64,000 bases of DNA, from NCBI GenBank assembly GCA_047501485.1, contig JAZDRN010000011.1, positions 24,156-88,155 on the forward strand. Reading direction: 5' to 3'. Of the stretch, positions 18,169 through 25,059 are shown piece by piece. The position numbers were made by a program, and so were the translations under genes. Positions within the stretch are counted from its first letter, which is position 1. Every line of letters begins with the position of its first letter. Below the pieces are notes generated by a model that did no database searches, was not told the origin of the DNA, and saw only the letters and a program-made list of their open reading frames with translations. The DNA comes from Ancrocorticia sp047501485 (lineage in GTDB: Bacteria; Actinomycetota; Actinomycetes; Actinomycetales; Actinomycetaceae).

Positions 18169-18198
18169 TTGTCAGTCTCCATGGGCGCGTGCTAAAGT
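18169..18198 (+). promoter_or_regulatory. Likely promoter of tRNA-Leu
   Basis: TTGTCA (18169-18174) and TAAAGT (18193-18198) are separated by 18 nt and end about 44 nt before the mature tRNA, resembling a housekeeping sigma promoter. Confidence 0.45.
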
Positions 18199-18241
18199 TT
18201 TATCCGTTGCTCAGGGAGATAACTTGAACAACAAGTCACCC

Positions 18242-18327
18242 GCGCAGGTGGCGGAATAGGCAGACGCGCTAGCTTGAGGTGCTAGTCCTCGTATTAGAGG
18301 GTGGGGGTTCAAGTCCCCCTCTGCGCA
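18242..18327 (+). tRNA. tRNA-Leu (anticodon GAG)
   Basis: An 86-nt class II tRNA. The acceptor stem pairs GCGCAGG (18242-18248) with TCTGCGC (18320-18326), followed by discriminator A; CCA is not encoded. The D-arm region starts TGGCGGAA. The anticodon arm is CTAGC-TTGAGGT-GCTAG, with GAG at positions 34-36. The long variable arm is typical for leucine, and the T-arm is GGGGG-TTCAAGT-CCCCC. It reads CUC/CUU codons. Confidence 0.95.
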
Positions 18328-18337
18328 CAAAATGTGA

Positions 18338-18377
18338 AGTCTCGGGACACTGTTCATTCGGTGTCCCGAGACTTTTT
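18338..18377 (+). terminator. Strong intrinsic terminator of tRNA-Leu
   Basis: A perfect 13-bp stem (AGTCTCGGGACAC at 18338-18350 with 18361-18373) has a 10-nt loop and a following T-run, starting 11 nt after the tRNA. Confidence 0.88.
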
Positions 18378-18641
18378 GATGGGCGCGGGTATAGGGATGG
18401 GAAGAGCGTGTGAGAATAGCGTCGGCTGGTGTTTTTCACGAGATAGCACATCGCGGCAAGCCATGTTTTCTTGTAACTGCAACCCGATAACCGGTGGGTG
18501 TTCAGTTAGCGACGCGGTACTCGTCCGGGGAAGGCACAATAAGCCGCGGAAGGCGCTCTGAATTTTCACTGGTAGACCGGGCGGGGTTGTCTCAGCTCAT
18601 GTGGTATCAAATCGGGCTGGATGATCGATCTACAGGATGCG
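18378..18641. other. Gene-free stretch after the tRNA terminator
   Basis: About 264 bp without a credible gene. Short open frames lack ribosome sites and protein-like composition. I found no copy of the tRNA 3' end here that would mark an integration site. Confidence 0.5.
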
Positions 18642-19184
18642 TCAGCACGCGTCTTGCGTCCATTCAAGTGCGTTGAGCTCCGGGTGAGCGAGTAAACGAT
18701 CGGCCAACGTCTCATTGTCACTTCCTATCAAGGTGAACGACAGATCGGGTGGGCAAGCTAAGAACCACGACCGGTCGTCGGCCCATACGTAGCTCAGCTC
18801 CGTGAAAGCGACATGGTCCCATCGCTCGGTCGTCGTCGCGAATAATGACTCCTTGAGTGGTGCACCGAAAAGAACGTAGTTGAGTCTGCCTCCGAGCACC
18901 CATGTACCGTCGGGTTCATCAAATCCTGCACTCAGCCCCCAATCGTTCTTGGTGAAATATCCGGCATACATTACGAAAGAGCACGGCGTCGTGGGGTCGT
19001 AGATCTCCAGGAAGAGCTGGTCGATACTATTTTGTTGTTCCTGGGAAGCTTCCGCGTTATAGGGGTTGGGCGCTTGGAACGGAGGATACTTGTCCAGCAC
19101 AGGCACCGTCTCTGGATGGAGAATGACAACCTGGTGCGCGTAGTGCTGGGGGAGGAGACCATGGTCGGTCAAGCTCCATCGCAT
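18642..19184 (-). CDS. Unrecognised protein, 180 aa, accessory
   Basis: I do not recognise this protein. It is rich in aromatic residues and shows no signal peptide or membrane helix. The central part (SFVMYAGYFTKNDWGLSAGF) and the C-terminal part (AFTELSYVWADDRSWFLACP, then PDLSFTLIGSDNETLADRLL) have the look of a compact alpha/beta cytoplasmic protein of the size of immunity-type proteins; this is impression only. It begins at ATG 19184 without a strong ribosome site. It is the first gene after tRNA-Leu in a patch of unfamiliar and decayed genes, so horizontal origin is plausible. Confidence 0.6.
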   Translation of the reverse strand: MRWSLTDHGLLPQHYAHQVVILHPETVPVLDKYPPFQAPNPYNAEASQEQQNSIDQLFLEIYDPTTPCSFVMYAGYFTKNDWGLSAGFDEPDGTWVLGGRLNYVLFGAPLKESLFATTTERWDHVAFTELSYVWADDRSWFLACPPDLSFTLIGSDNETLADRLLAHPELNALEWTQDAC

Positions 19185-19326
19185 GAACTATTCCGCTTCA
19201 GTTTGTTTGATCCGAGTTACCACAGGTCCATCCTAAAGGCGATGAGAGGTATATGAGAGCTGTCAAGGTGGGTGAGAGGGCGGCCTCTAGGTCAGGCCTC
19301 GCTATCGGGGCGAGTTTCCCTGATAA

Positions 19327-19623
19327 GGATGCTGTCATAACGACCCGCAGGTCGTCGATGAAAACAATGTGGACATCGAGACCTACGAAGACGGATCAAT
19401 TGTGGCTCTGTCAATATCCCGTCCGTAGGATGAGGCATCAGGAACAGGCCCGCAAGACGCCACAGAATGTGCCCAAGGCGCGGGAAGCATCACCCACTAT
19501 GATGACAATTGCGACAGAGTCGTCGGTGGTGTCCTGTCAGATCATGGGCTCGTGAAAAAGTCGGACAGCGCGGTGCGCTACAACGCACATGTCTCGGTCG
19601 CTTTCGAAGGATTCCCGATCTGA
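19327..19623 (+). pseudogene. Remnant of an unknown gene with an in-frame stop
   Basis: One frame reads protein-like sequence on both sides of a TAG codon at 19426-19428: upstream VVDENNVDIETYEDGSIVAL, downstream CAQGAGSITHYDDNCDRVVG, then SAVRYNAHVSVAFEGFPI and a TGA at 19621-19623. There is no start codon or ribosome site for the upstream half, which opens after a TAA at 19324. This looks like the C-terminal part of a broken gene, possibly of a secreted protein judging by the Cys and Gly/Asp content. I do not recognise the family. Confidence 0.5.
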
Positions 19624-19701
19624 TATATGGTGTGGATGCAAGCCAACGTGACCGGCTCAGACGCTTGGATGACGAGTAACTAAAATTCTCGAGGAGGCCT
19701 C

Positions 19702-19857
19702 ATGAAGATTTTTACGGTCATCACCATTCTCTTGGCTATCGCGACCATCTGCCTCGTTACCTGGCTCTGTCTCAGGTTTGCTAGACGGCGCCGTGACAGA
19801 GCTCAGGAACACATCCAGACGACAGGCGGGCCCGGGGTCTTCCACGACCACCGATAG
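19702..19857 (+). CDS. Small single-pass membrane protein, 51 aa
   Basis: A short gene starting at ATG 19702 with an excellent ribosome site (GAGGAGG at 19691-19697). The product starts MKIFTVITILLAIATICLVT and continues WLCLRF, one membrane helix of about 22 residues, followed by a strongly basic stop-transfer stretch (ARRRRDR) and a 20-residue polar tail ending in FHDHR. This gives an N-out/C-in topology. A strong terminator follows 23 nt after the stop. Function unknown; strong initiation and termination signals argue that it is expressed. Confidence 0.7.
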   Translation: MKIFTVITILLAIATICLVTWLCLRFARRRRDRAQEHIQTTGGPGVFHDHR

Positions 19858-19880
19858 TGGTTGCCCGTAAGTGATGAAAA

Positions 19881-19916
19881 TGGTCTGCTCCGCAACCCGG
19901 AGCAGACCATTTTCTT
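19881..19916 (+). terminator. Strong intrinsic terminator after the 51-aa membrane protein gene
   Basis: A perfect 12-bp stem (TGGTCTGCTCCG at 19881-19892 with 19898-19909) has a 5-nt loop and a TTTTCTT tail. Confidence 0.85.
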
Positions 19917-19993
19917 GAGCGAGTGCTCGCTATCCCGCTGTCCGGCTTCTATGAATGAACCGGGCCGTATTCTGGCTTAAACCTGGTGACGCA

Positions 19994-20794
19994 TCATCCC
20001 TCATCCGTGGCGAGCAGCAGGGACAACATCGTCACGAGTTCGTCTGCCGCTCGGCGTGCCCGACCGAGAAGTTGGTACGGGTCCTCCTTATCGGTGTCCA
20101 GGGTGTGAGGGTCGAGAGCCCTGAGGCTGTCGCGCATGCTCGAGGCTGCAAGCAGTATCAGAGGAGCTTCGTCGACGTCGTTGGCTAGGTCGTCGAAAGA
20201 CTCCAGGGCAGTAAAAAGCCGTTCCCAATGCCCTTGGCGCTGGGCATCGCCTTGACTTTCGCCTCTTGCGACTTTCAGTGCCTCGACGGCAGCGGCGAAC
20301 AGGTCCCAGTTCATTGGATCGATGATGTCTGGCCAGGTCCGGTCGAGTTCTATACTCACGTGCTGTGGCCCGCGCCGACGCAGTTCCTGTGCACCCTGTG
20401 TGAGTTCCGTGCGGGTGTTCTCTATACGTTGGGTCAGCTCGTCTACGTGGGCCTGGTCGTCGTCGGCTCGAGCATTCTCTAGTTCGGTCTGCATATCGGC
20501 GGTATAAACGGCGAAAGCCTTGGGATCGGCTGCGATAGCCTTCATCTGCTCGGATAGCGTGTCTAGAGCGTTGTACACGTGCTCCCAGAGTGGGGAATCC
20601 TCACCGACGCTCCGCTGTTGGCGTTTGAGGAAACAGATTCGTTCAGTGGCGCCCAGCCTGGATTCGGCTGTCGCTGGCCGGTCGTACACAAGCCGGTAGA
20701 GAGGATCTTGAATTGGGGGCCGTATCTTGCCTTTCTCAGGAATAAGCTCCAGGTCGGTAATCAACCGGACCTGCTTGTCAGTTGCTCTCGCCAT
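19994..20794 (-). CDS. Unrecognised helical protein, about 266 aa, with coiled coil
   Basis: Not recognised. The N-terminal 50 residues (DLELIPEKGKIRPPIQDPLY) look like a small beta domain. Residues about 70-145 are charged and heptad-like (ADMQTELENARADDDQAHVD, then ELTQRIENTRTELTQGAQEL), predicted coiled coil. The C-terminal 110 residues are helical and acidic. There are no membrane segments. ATG 20794 (MARATDKQ) is preferred: AAAGGG lies 8 nt upstream of it but only 2 nt from ATG 20800. Its start overlaps the stop of an upstream open frame (20778-20981), suggesting a former two-gene operon. Confidence 0.65.
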   Translation of the reverse strand: MARATDKQVRLITDLELIPEKGKIRPPIQDPLYRLVYDRPATAESRLGATERICFLKRQQRSVGEDSPLWEHVYNALDTLSEQMKAIAADPKAFAVYTADMQTELENARADDDQAHVDELTQRIENTRTELTQGAQELRRRGPQHVSIELDRTWPDIIDPMNWDLFAAAVEALKVARGESQGDAQRQGHWERLFTALESFDDLANDVDEAPLILLAASSMRDSLRALDPHTLDTDKEDPYQLLGRARRAADELVTMLSLLLATDEG

Positions 20795-20981
20795 GATCAT
20801 GGCCCTTTCTCAGGTTGACAGTCCGATTCAGCTCAACCGGTATGTGGAAGAAGCCCGTGCACTCGTCCTGGTCATTGTCCCAGGGATAGAGCAGCTTGCG
20901 CAGGAAGTCAGGCCGTTTGTGTAGATATCCACGCTGATGCCGACATTCAAGCGCCCCAGAGAACGGAGTCGGATATTGGAC
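20778..20981 (-). pseudogene. Open frame without a start codon, probably a headless gene remnant
   Basis: From a TGA at 20984-20982 to the TGA at 20780-20778 this frame reads sequence with natural protein character, including RPDFLRKLLYPWDNDQDECT and GFFHIPVELNRTVNL. No ATG, GTG or TTG lies in frame in the opening section, so a complete gene is unlikely. It ends inside the first codons of the downstream coiled-coil gene, the overlap expected of an operon. Probably the C-terminal piece of a gene truncated by deletion or a frameshift. Confidence 0.4.
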
Positions 20982-21148
20982 TCACGGAGTGAACGGTGGG
21001 GATCACGAGTTTCCTTTTCGAGGTGATCCCGGGCCCATCAGACCGGTGCGAGGATTACGACGTCGGACCCGCATACGCAATGACCCATGGAGTGGTGAGG
21101 TGCTGCCCCTGGCTTTTTGCCTAGGGTCGAGCCACTAACTGGTTCTTA

Positions 21149-21727
21149 TCATGGTCCTATGACGGCCCAGACGTTGTTTTCCCAGATGGGCCACGTGAGA
21201 AGGATTGTTGCCAGGTAGGGGCCTAGCAGGCCGCATATACGCTTCCACCACGGGGTGTCCTGGGAGAATCTCCAGCCCACGATGAACATGGATACGGCTA
21301 GGACCAGGGATGGTAGATAGGTCAGGAACAGCGCGAGCCTGAGAGGCGGGCAGCCGTAAGACGCGCACGCTGCGACTTCCCCGTCGGTGAAGGGTCCTTG
21401 GGTGAGCATTGCTGAGTAAGCGAACGTGGCAACGAACGGTAAGCCCAGAACGTAGGCGACACCGGCACCTAAAAGACCGGCATCTCGTGTAATGAGCAGG
21501 CCCGAACGGAATCGGGTGACTAACAGGACCCCCAGTGCTGCCATCCACAGCTCCATGAGAGGGATTGCTCCGGCCATACGAGGAAGGCTGCGCCCCGGCC
21601 AGAGTTCCCACGCTGTACTGTACGCGCCGGGTATAAGCTCCCAAGACCGTAAAGATGAATAGAGGAGGAAATACACGCCCACAAGTAGTCTGACCAGGCA
21701 CGCAACCGTCTCGAAAAACCTATACAT
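21149..21727 (-). CDS. Polytopic membrane protein, possibly DoxX/MauE-like
   Basis: About 192 residues with five or so hydrophobic segments: VACLVRLLVGVYFLLYSSL near the N-terminus, MAGAIPLMELWMAALGVLLV, AGLLGAGVAYVLGLPFVATF, ALFLTYLPSLVLAVSMFIVG and a last one near GPYLATILLTWPI. The first helix with its Arg-Leu-Leu-x-Gly pattern followed by an ELW-containing helix recalls the DoxX/MauE superfamily, but this is weak. A segment with three Cys (GEVAACASYGCPP) lies between helices. I prefer ATG 21727 with GGGAAG upstream; an alternative start at 21763 adds 12 residues. Confidence 0.65.
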   Translation of the reverse strand: MYRFFETVACLVRLLVGVYFLLYSSLRSWELIPGAYSTAWELWPGRSLPRMAGAIPLMELWMAALGVLLVTRFRSGLLITRDAGLLGAGVAYVLGLPFVATFAYSAMLTQGPFTDGEVAACASYGCPPLRLALFLTYLPSLVLAVSMFIVGWRFSQDTPWWKRICGLLGPYLATILLTWPIWENNVWAVIGP

Positions 21728-22150
21728 CCGTTTCTTCCCGCCAGAAGGCCTCTCCCACCACAATAGAACACCCGTTTTGATTTGTGGCTGGGAGCCGGAA
21801 AGGAAACTGTGGGTAACCGTACGGTCGCAAACCGATATGACCGGAACGGGTGTTTAGTCCCGGGTAACCCATCTCTCTGAGGGGGTGCCCCTCAGATCGT
21901 CGCGAGGCTGGTTGAGGTCCTGCTACGCACCGTCGTCGGCCTCATCGTCTCGGTGTGGTGGTCCTCGATCGCCGCCTGCCGCCGCATCGACACACAGCGC
22001 GCCGACTAACCACAAACGCCAGGAGGCACTGACTGGGTCCAGGCTCCGACCCCCTGCCTCCAGGAATGTTACCGATTTGTGCGCTTGCCTTAATCAAATC
22101 GTGTCTGCAGATGCCGGTGATTTCGGCACCCACCGGCCTAAAGTCAAGGT
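21728..22150. other. Divergent gene-free stretch with a possible short peptide remnant
   Basis: About 420 bp without a convincing gene. One frame ending at 22010 reads a hydrophobic peptide (LVEVLLRTVVGLIVSVWWSS) before a basic tail, but it opens straight after a TGA and has no usable start, so it may be the end of a lost membrane-protein gene. A ribosome site-like AGGAGG at 22020-22025 has no associated gene. Confidence 0.35.
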
Positions 22151-22855
22151 ATGAGAAACTCTCGATACTCCACCCTGGCCGCAGTGGCCTCGATACTCCT
22201 CACCGTGAGTGCCTGTTCGACAAGTACGGGAGATACCACCCAGGAGTCGCCTTCGGCGCCGAAGAGCACGTCATCGATTGCGGCAGACCCCGCCAGCACT
22301 AGCCCGGCTTCTGAACCCGCTGCCACGGCAGAACCTTCCACTGCTGCAGAGCCGACCACCCCCGCCCCGGACACGTTCAGGTTCGGAGATTCCTACCGGA
22401 GGGCGGATGGCTTGACCTTCACCGTCCGGCCGTCGATTCGTTATACGCAGGGAGACGAAGGAGTAGGTTCTGACGATTACCTCGGTGGATACGAGGAATA
22501 CCATGAGCGATATGGAGATGCACCACCCGAAGGGGCGAAAGTCGACTTGATCGTAGTTGTCGGAAATGAGAATGACGCTCCTGAGGACATGAACAGTGTC
22601 GGGGACATCCCATCCATCGATCTTTCAGGGCTTGAATTCGCCGTCTCTCGATCAGGAGAAGAGGGTTTCAGGCTGGAGTTCGCCTCAGATGACTCAGCGA
22701 TTGCGGACCTGATGCCCGGTGGCTCCTACGCGTGGTCCTGGCTTTACCTGGTTCCCAGCATCGAAGATCGGCCCAACACCAGTGATCTAACGGTCACCGT
22801 CACCGATTCGAACGATCCTGATATGGGGACCGTGACCTTTACCGGCGCTGACTGA
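22151..22855 (+). CDS. Secreted lipoprotein with Ig-like C-terminal domain
   Basis: A 234-residue lipoprotein. The signal peptide (YSTLAAVASILLTVSAC) ends in lipobox LTVSAC, cysteine at residue 22, so it should be anchored on the outer face of the membrane. A Ser/Thr/Pro/Ala-rich linker of about 50 residues follows. The folded C-terminal part starts FRFGDSYRRADGLTFTV and contains KVDLIVVVGNENDAP, the beta-rich pattern of DUF4352-type domains of Gram-positive lipoproteins (resemblance only). ATG 22151 follows a CAAGG element. Last gene of the accessory patch. Confidence 0.75.
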   Translation: MRNSRYSTLAAVASILLTVSACSTSTGDTTQESPSAPKSTSSIAADPASTSPASEPAATAEPSTAAEPTTPAPDTFRFGDSYRRADGLTFTVRPSIRYTQGDEGVGSDDYLGGYEEYHERYGDAPPEGAKVDLIVVVGNENDAPEDMNSVGDIPSIDLSGLEFAVSRSGEEGFRLEFASDDSAIADLMPGGSYAWSWLYLVPSIEDRPNTSDLTVTVTDSNDPDMGTVTFTGAD

Positions 22856-23029
22856 CCGCGGCTCGTTCGATATCGCGGCCAGTTCTATTTGCTCTGGGTT
22901 CGACGACGCCGTCGACAAAGCACCCCGGCCCTCTACCACGGCAGTGGCCCTTTGCGGCGTCAATCGCACCGCCGCGCCGATGGCCTCGTCGGTCCCGCCG
23001 ATCGGCGAGATTCTATTGACGAGGTTTTA

Positions 23030-23058
23030 TTGACATGGGGCACCCCAGGCCTCACTAT
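23030..23058 (+). promoter_or_regulatory. Likely promoter of the arsB-usp pair
   Basis: TTGACA (23030-23035) and CACTAT (23053-23058) are separated by 17 nt; the -35 element is perfect, the -10 poor. The element covers the upstream ATG at 23035, which supports the downstream ATG 23074 as the real transporter start. Confidence 0.4.
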
Positions 23059-23073
23059 TACGTGGTGTCTGCG

Positions 23074-24342
23074 ATGAACAACCTGATGGAGTGGCTCTCC
23101 ATCCTCGCCCTTGTCGGCGTTCTAGCCTTTGCCGTGATCCGTCCCAAGGGCTTGCCCGAGGCTGTTGCCGCTGTGCCTGCCGCGCTTCTCGTCATCCTCA
23201 TCGGAGCCATAGACCTGCCTGTCGCGGGCGAGGAAATCGCGAGCCTAGGCCCTACCGTCGGTTTCTTGGCGGCGATCCTGGTGCTCGCGCACCTATGCGA
23301 GCAGGAAGGACTGTTCAAAGCTGCCGGCCAACTCATGTCCAAGGGCTCGAAAGGCGATCCCAAGCGCCTGCTTGTTCTCGTGTTCGTCGCAGCGTCTTTG
23401 ACCACCGCGGTCCTCAGCCTCGATGCCACGGTTGTGCTGCTGACCCCCGTCGTCTTCGGTACGGCTTCTCGCATGGGCGTACGGCCTAAACCCCATGTCT
23501 ACGCGACCGCGCACCTGGCGAACTCCGCCTCGCTGCTGCTGCCGGTATCGAACCTCACGAACCTGCTGGCGATGAACACCTCAGAGCTAAGCTTCGCCAC
23601 CTTCGCCATGATCATGGCTCTTCCGTGGCTGGTCTCTCTCGCCGTCGAATACTGCGTGTTCCGCTGGAGATTCGCCAGTGACCTGTCGTTGCGCGCCGAG
23701 CATGCCCGGGACGTCGATGAAGAGATCATGATCCCGAAGTTCGCCCTTGCCGTCCTGGTGATCACGCTGCTGGGCTTCATAGCCTGCTCTCCTCTCCAGA
23801 TCGAGTCCTACTGGGCGGCCCTGTTGGGCGTCGTGCTCCTCGCCGGGAAGCGTCTCTTCACTGGCTCCGAGTCGAAGGGTCGGCAAGTGCTGGGTATGTT
23901 CAAGGCGGCGAACGTGTGGTTCGTGCTGTTCGTCCTTGCACTGGGTGTCGTGGTGCGAGCGGTGGTGGACAACGGCCTGTCCGAGACGTTGAGCCATCTG
24001 GTTCCGGAAGGAACGAGCCTGCTCACCATGTTGGCTTTGGCGTTCATCGCGGCGCTGTTGGCGAATATCGTCAACAACCTACCCGCCGTGCTGGTGCTGC
24101 TCCCGCTCGTCGCACACGCCGGGCCGCCGGCGGTGCTGGCTGTGCTCATCGGCGTCAACATCGGGCCGAACCTCACCTACGTTGGATCTTTGGCCACATT
24201 GCTGTGGCGCAGGATATTGGCGGACCGGGATCAGGACACTGAGGTCGCGGAATTCACCAAGCTCGGGCTTCTCACCGTTCCGGTAAGTTTGGTGTTGTGT
24301 ACGAGCGTCCTGTGGGGCGTCACTCATCTGATAGGAGTATGA
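23074..24342 (+). CDS. ArsB/NhaD-type ion transporter (SLC13-like superfamily)
   Basis: About 422 residues and around 11 hydrophobic segments. The opening ILALVGVLAFAVIRPKGLPE, the motif SLGPTVGFLAAILVLAHLCE, and AHLANSASLLLPVSNLTNLL (a discontinuous helix with the conserved SNLTNL) identify the ArsB group; the second half repeats it with ANIVNNLPAVLVLLPLVAHA and NIGPNLTYVGSLATLLWRRI. Members extrude arsenite/antimonite or other anions. No arsR or arsC lies nearby, so arsenic specificity is not shown. A universal stress protein gene follows after 1 nt. Confidence 0.85.
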   Translation: MNNLMEWLSILALVGVLAFAVIRPKGLPEAVAAVPAALLVILIGAIDLPVAGEEIASLGPTVGFLAAILVLAHLCEQEGLFKAAGQLMSKGSKGDPKRLLVLVFVAASLTTAVLSLDATVVLLTPVVFGTASRMGVRPKPHVYATAHLANSASLLLPVSNLTNLLAMNTSELSFATFAMIMALPWLVSLAVEYCVFRWRFASDLSLRAEHARDVDEEIMIPKFALAVLVITLLGFIACSPLQIESYWAALLGVVLLAGKRLFTGSESKGRQVLGMFKAANVWFVLFVLALGVVVRAVVDNGLSETLSHLVPEGTSLLTMLALAFIAALLANIVNNLPAVLVLLPLVAHAGPPAVLAVLIGVNIGPNLTYVGSLATLLWRRILADRDQDTEVAEFTKLGLLTVPVSLVLCTSVLWGVTHLIGV

Positions 24343-24343
24343 G

Positions 24344-24865
24344 ATGAAAGTAGTTGCATGGATTGCACCCGGTACGTGGGATGCGGTGGTGACCGCCGCC
24401 CAGAATCGTCCGAAGGATGACCAGATCACGTTGGTGGCGGTGGCCGATACCCAGCAGGACATGCCGTCGGGGATCTTCTCTGGGCTCATGGGGCGCGGGC
24501 ACGCACCGGGCCACCAGTATTACGACAAACTCAGCGAGGATGCCGCGCAGGATCTGCTGGAGCAGGCGAAACGGGCGTTGGGCCGCGAATGCGATACGCA
24601 CCTCCTGGTGGGGCGCACCGAACGGGTGATCACCGAGGCGTGCGACGACGCCGACTTGCTTCTCCTTGCGCGCGATGGAGACAGGTCGCGGCTGGGCCCC
24701 CATAGCATCGGCAGGCACACTCGTTTCGTCATCGACCACGCGCCGTGCACCGTAGCCGTTCTGTGGCCGGGGCAGACCCCGTCGCTGGATTCGATCCCTG
24801 ACGAGCTTCCTCCCGAAGAGGATCCCGCGAACCTCCCGCACGAGAGGGAAGCCCGCGATTCCTGA
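24344..24865 (+). CDS. Universal stress protein (UspA-like domain)
   Basis: A 173-residue single-domain UspA-like protein. The opening strand (MKVVAWIAPGTWDAVVTAAQ), the C-terminal GRTERVITEACDDADLLLLA and the segment GPHSIGRHTRFVIDHAPCTV correspond to the ATP-binding type G-x2-G-x9-G-S/T-style region, though the glycines are imperfect. The last 35 residues are acidic and disordered. Its ATG lies 1 nt after the transporter stop (TGAGATG), so it is translationally coupled to the ArsB-like protein and may gate or regulate it; that is inference. Confidence 0.8.
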   Translation: MKVVAWIAPGTWDAVVTAAQNRPKDDQITLVAVADTQQDMPSGIFSGLMGRGHAPGHQYYDKLSEDAAQDLLEQAKRALGRECDTHLLVGRTERVITEACDDADLLLLARDGDRSRLGPHSIGRHTRFVIDHAPCTVAVLWPGQTPSLDSIPDELPPEEDPANLPHEREARDS

Positions 24866-24887
24866 GGGTCGTGAAGAAGCCGATGAA

Positions 24888-24918
24888 CGCAACGCCGCGA
24901 AGATGACGCGGCGTTGCG
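24888..24918 (+). terminator. Hairpin after the universal stress protein gene
   Basis: A perfect 12-bp stem (CGCAACGCCGCG at 24888-24899 with 24907-24918) has a 7-nt loop and no U-tract. It separates the transporter pair from the dehydratase gene. Confidence 0.6.
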
Positions 24919-24945
24919 GCGTCTCGAGCGTCGACAAGGCATATA

Positions 24946-24984
24946 TGCGGCATGTACATACCGCACATTCCACTTGTTATACAA
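24946..24984. promoter_or_regulatory. Two operator-like palindromes upstream of the talarate/galactarate dehydratase gene
   Basis: TGCGGCATGTACATACCGCA (24946-24965) is a 20-bp palindrome with one mismatched pair. TTGTTATACAA (24974-24984) fits the FadR-subfamily GntR operator pattern TnGT-N3-ACnA. The FadR-type regulator gene lies just downstream of the dehydratase gene, so it is the natural candidate to bind here. A run of AT-rich hexamers between 24976 and 25010 probably includes the promoter. Confidence 0.55.
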
Positions 24985-25059
24985 ATTAGTTACTTATATG
25001 ATGTATGTGTCGAGATGAGGGGCGACGAAGCCTCTCTTCCATATGTGCAAAGGAGCATC

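Noticed and set aside
18242..22855. Integrated element with attL/attR at tRNA-Leu
   Set aside because: No integrase, no transposase, and I did not find a second copy of the tRNA 3' end in the window.
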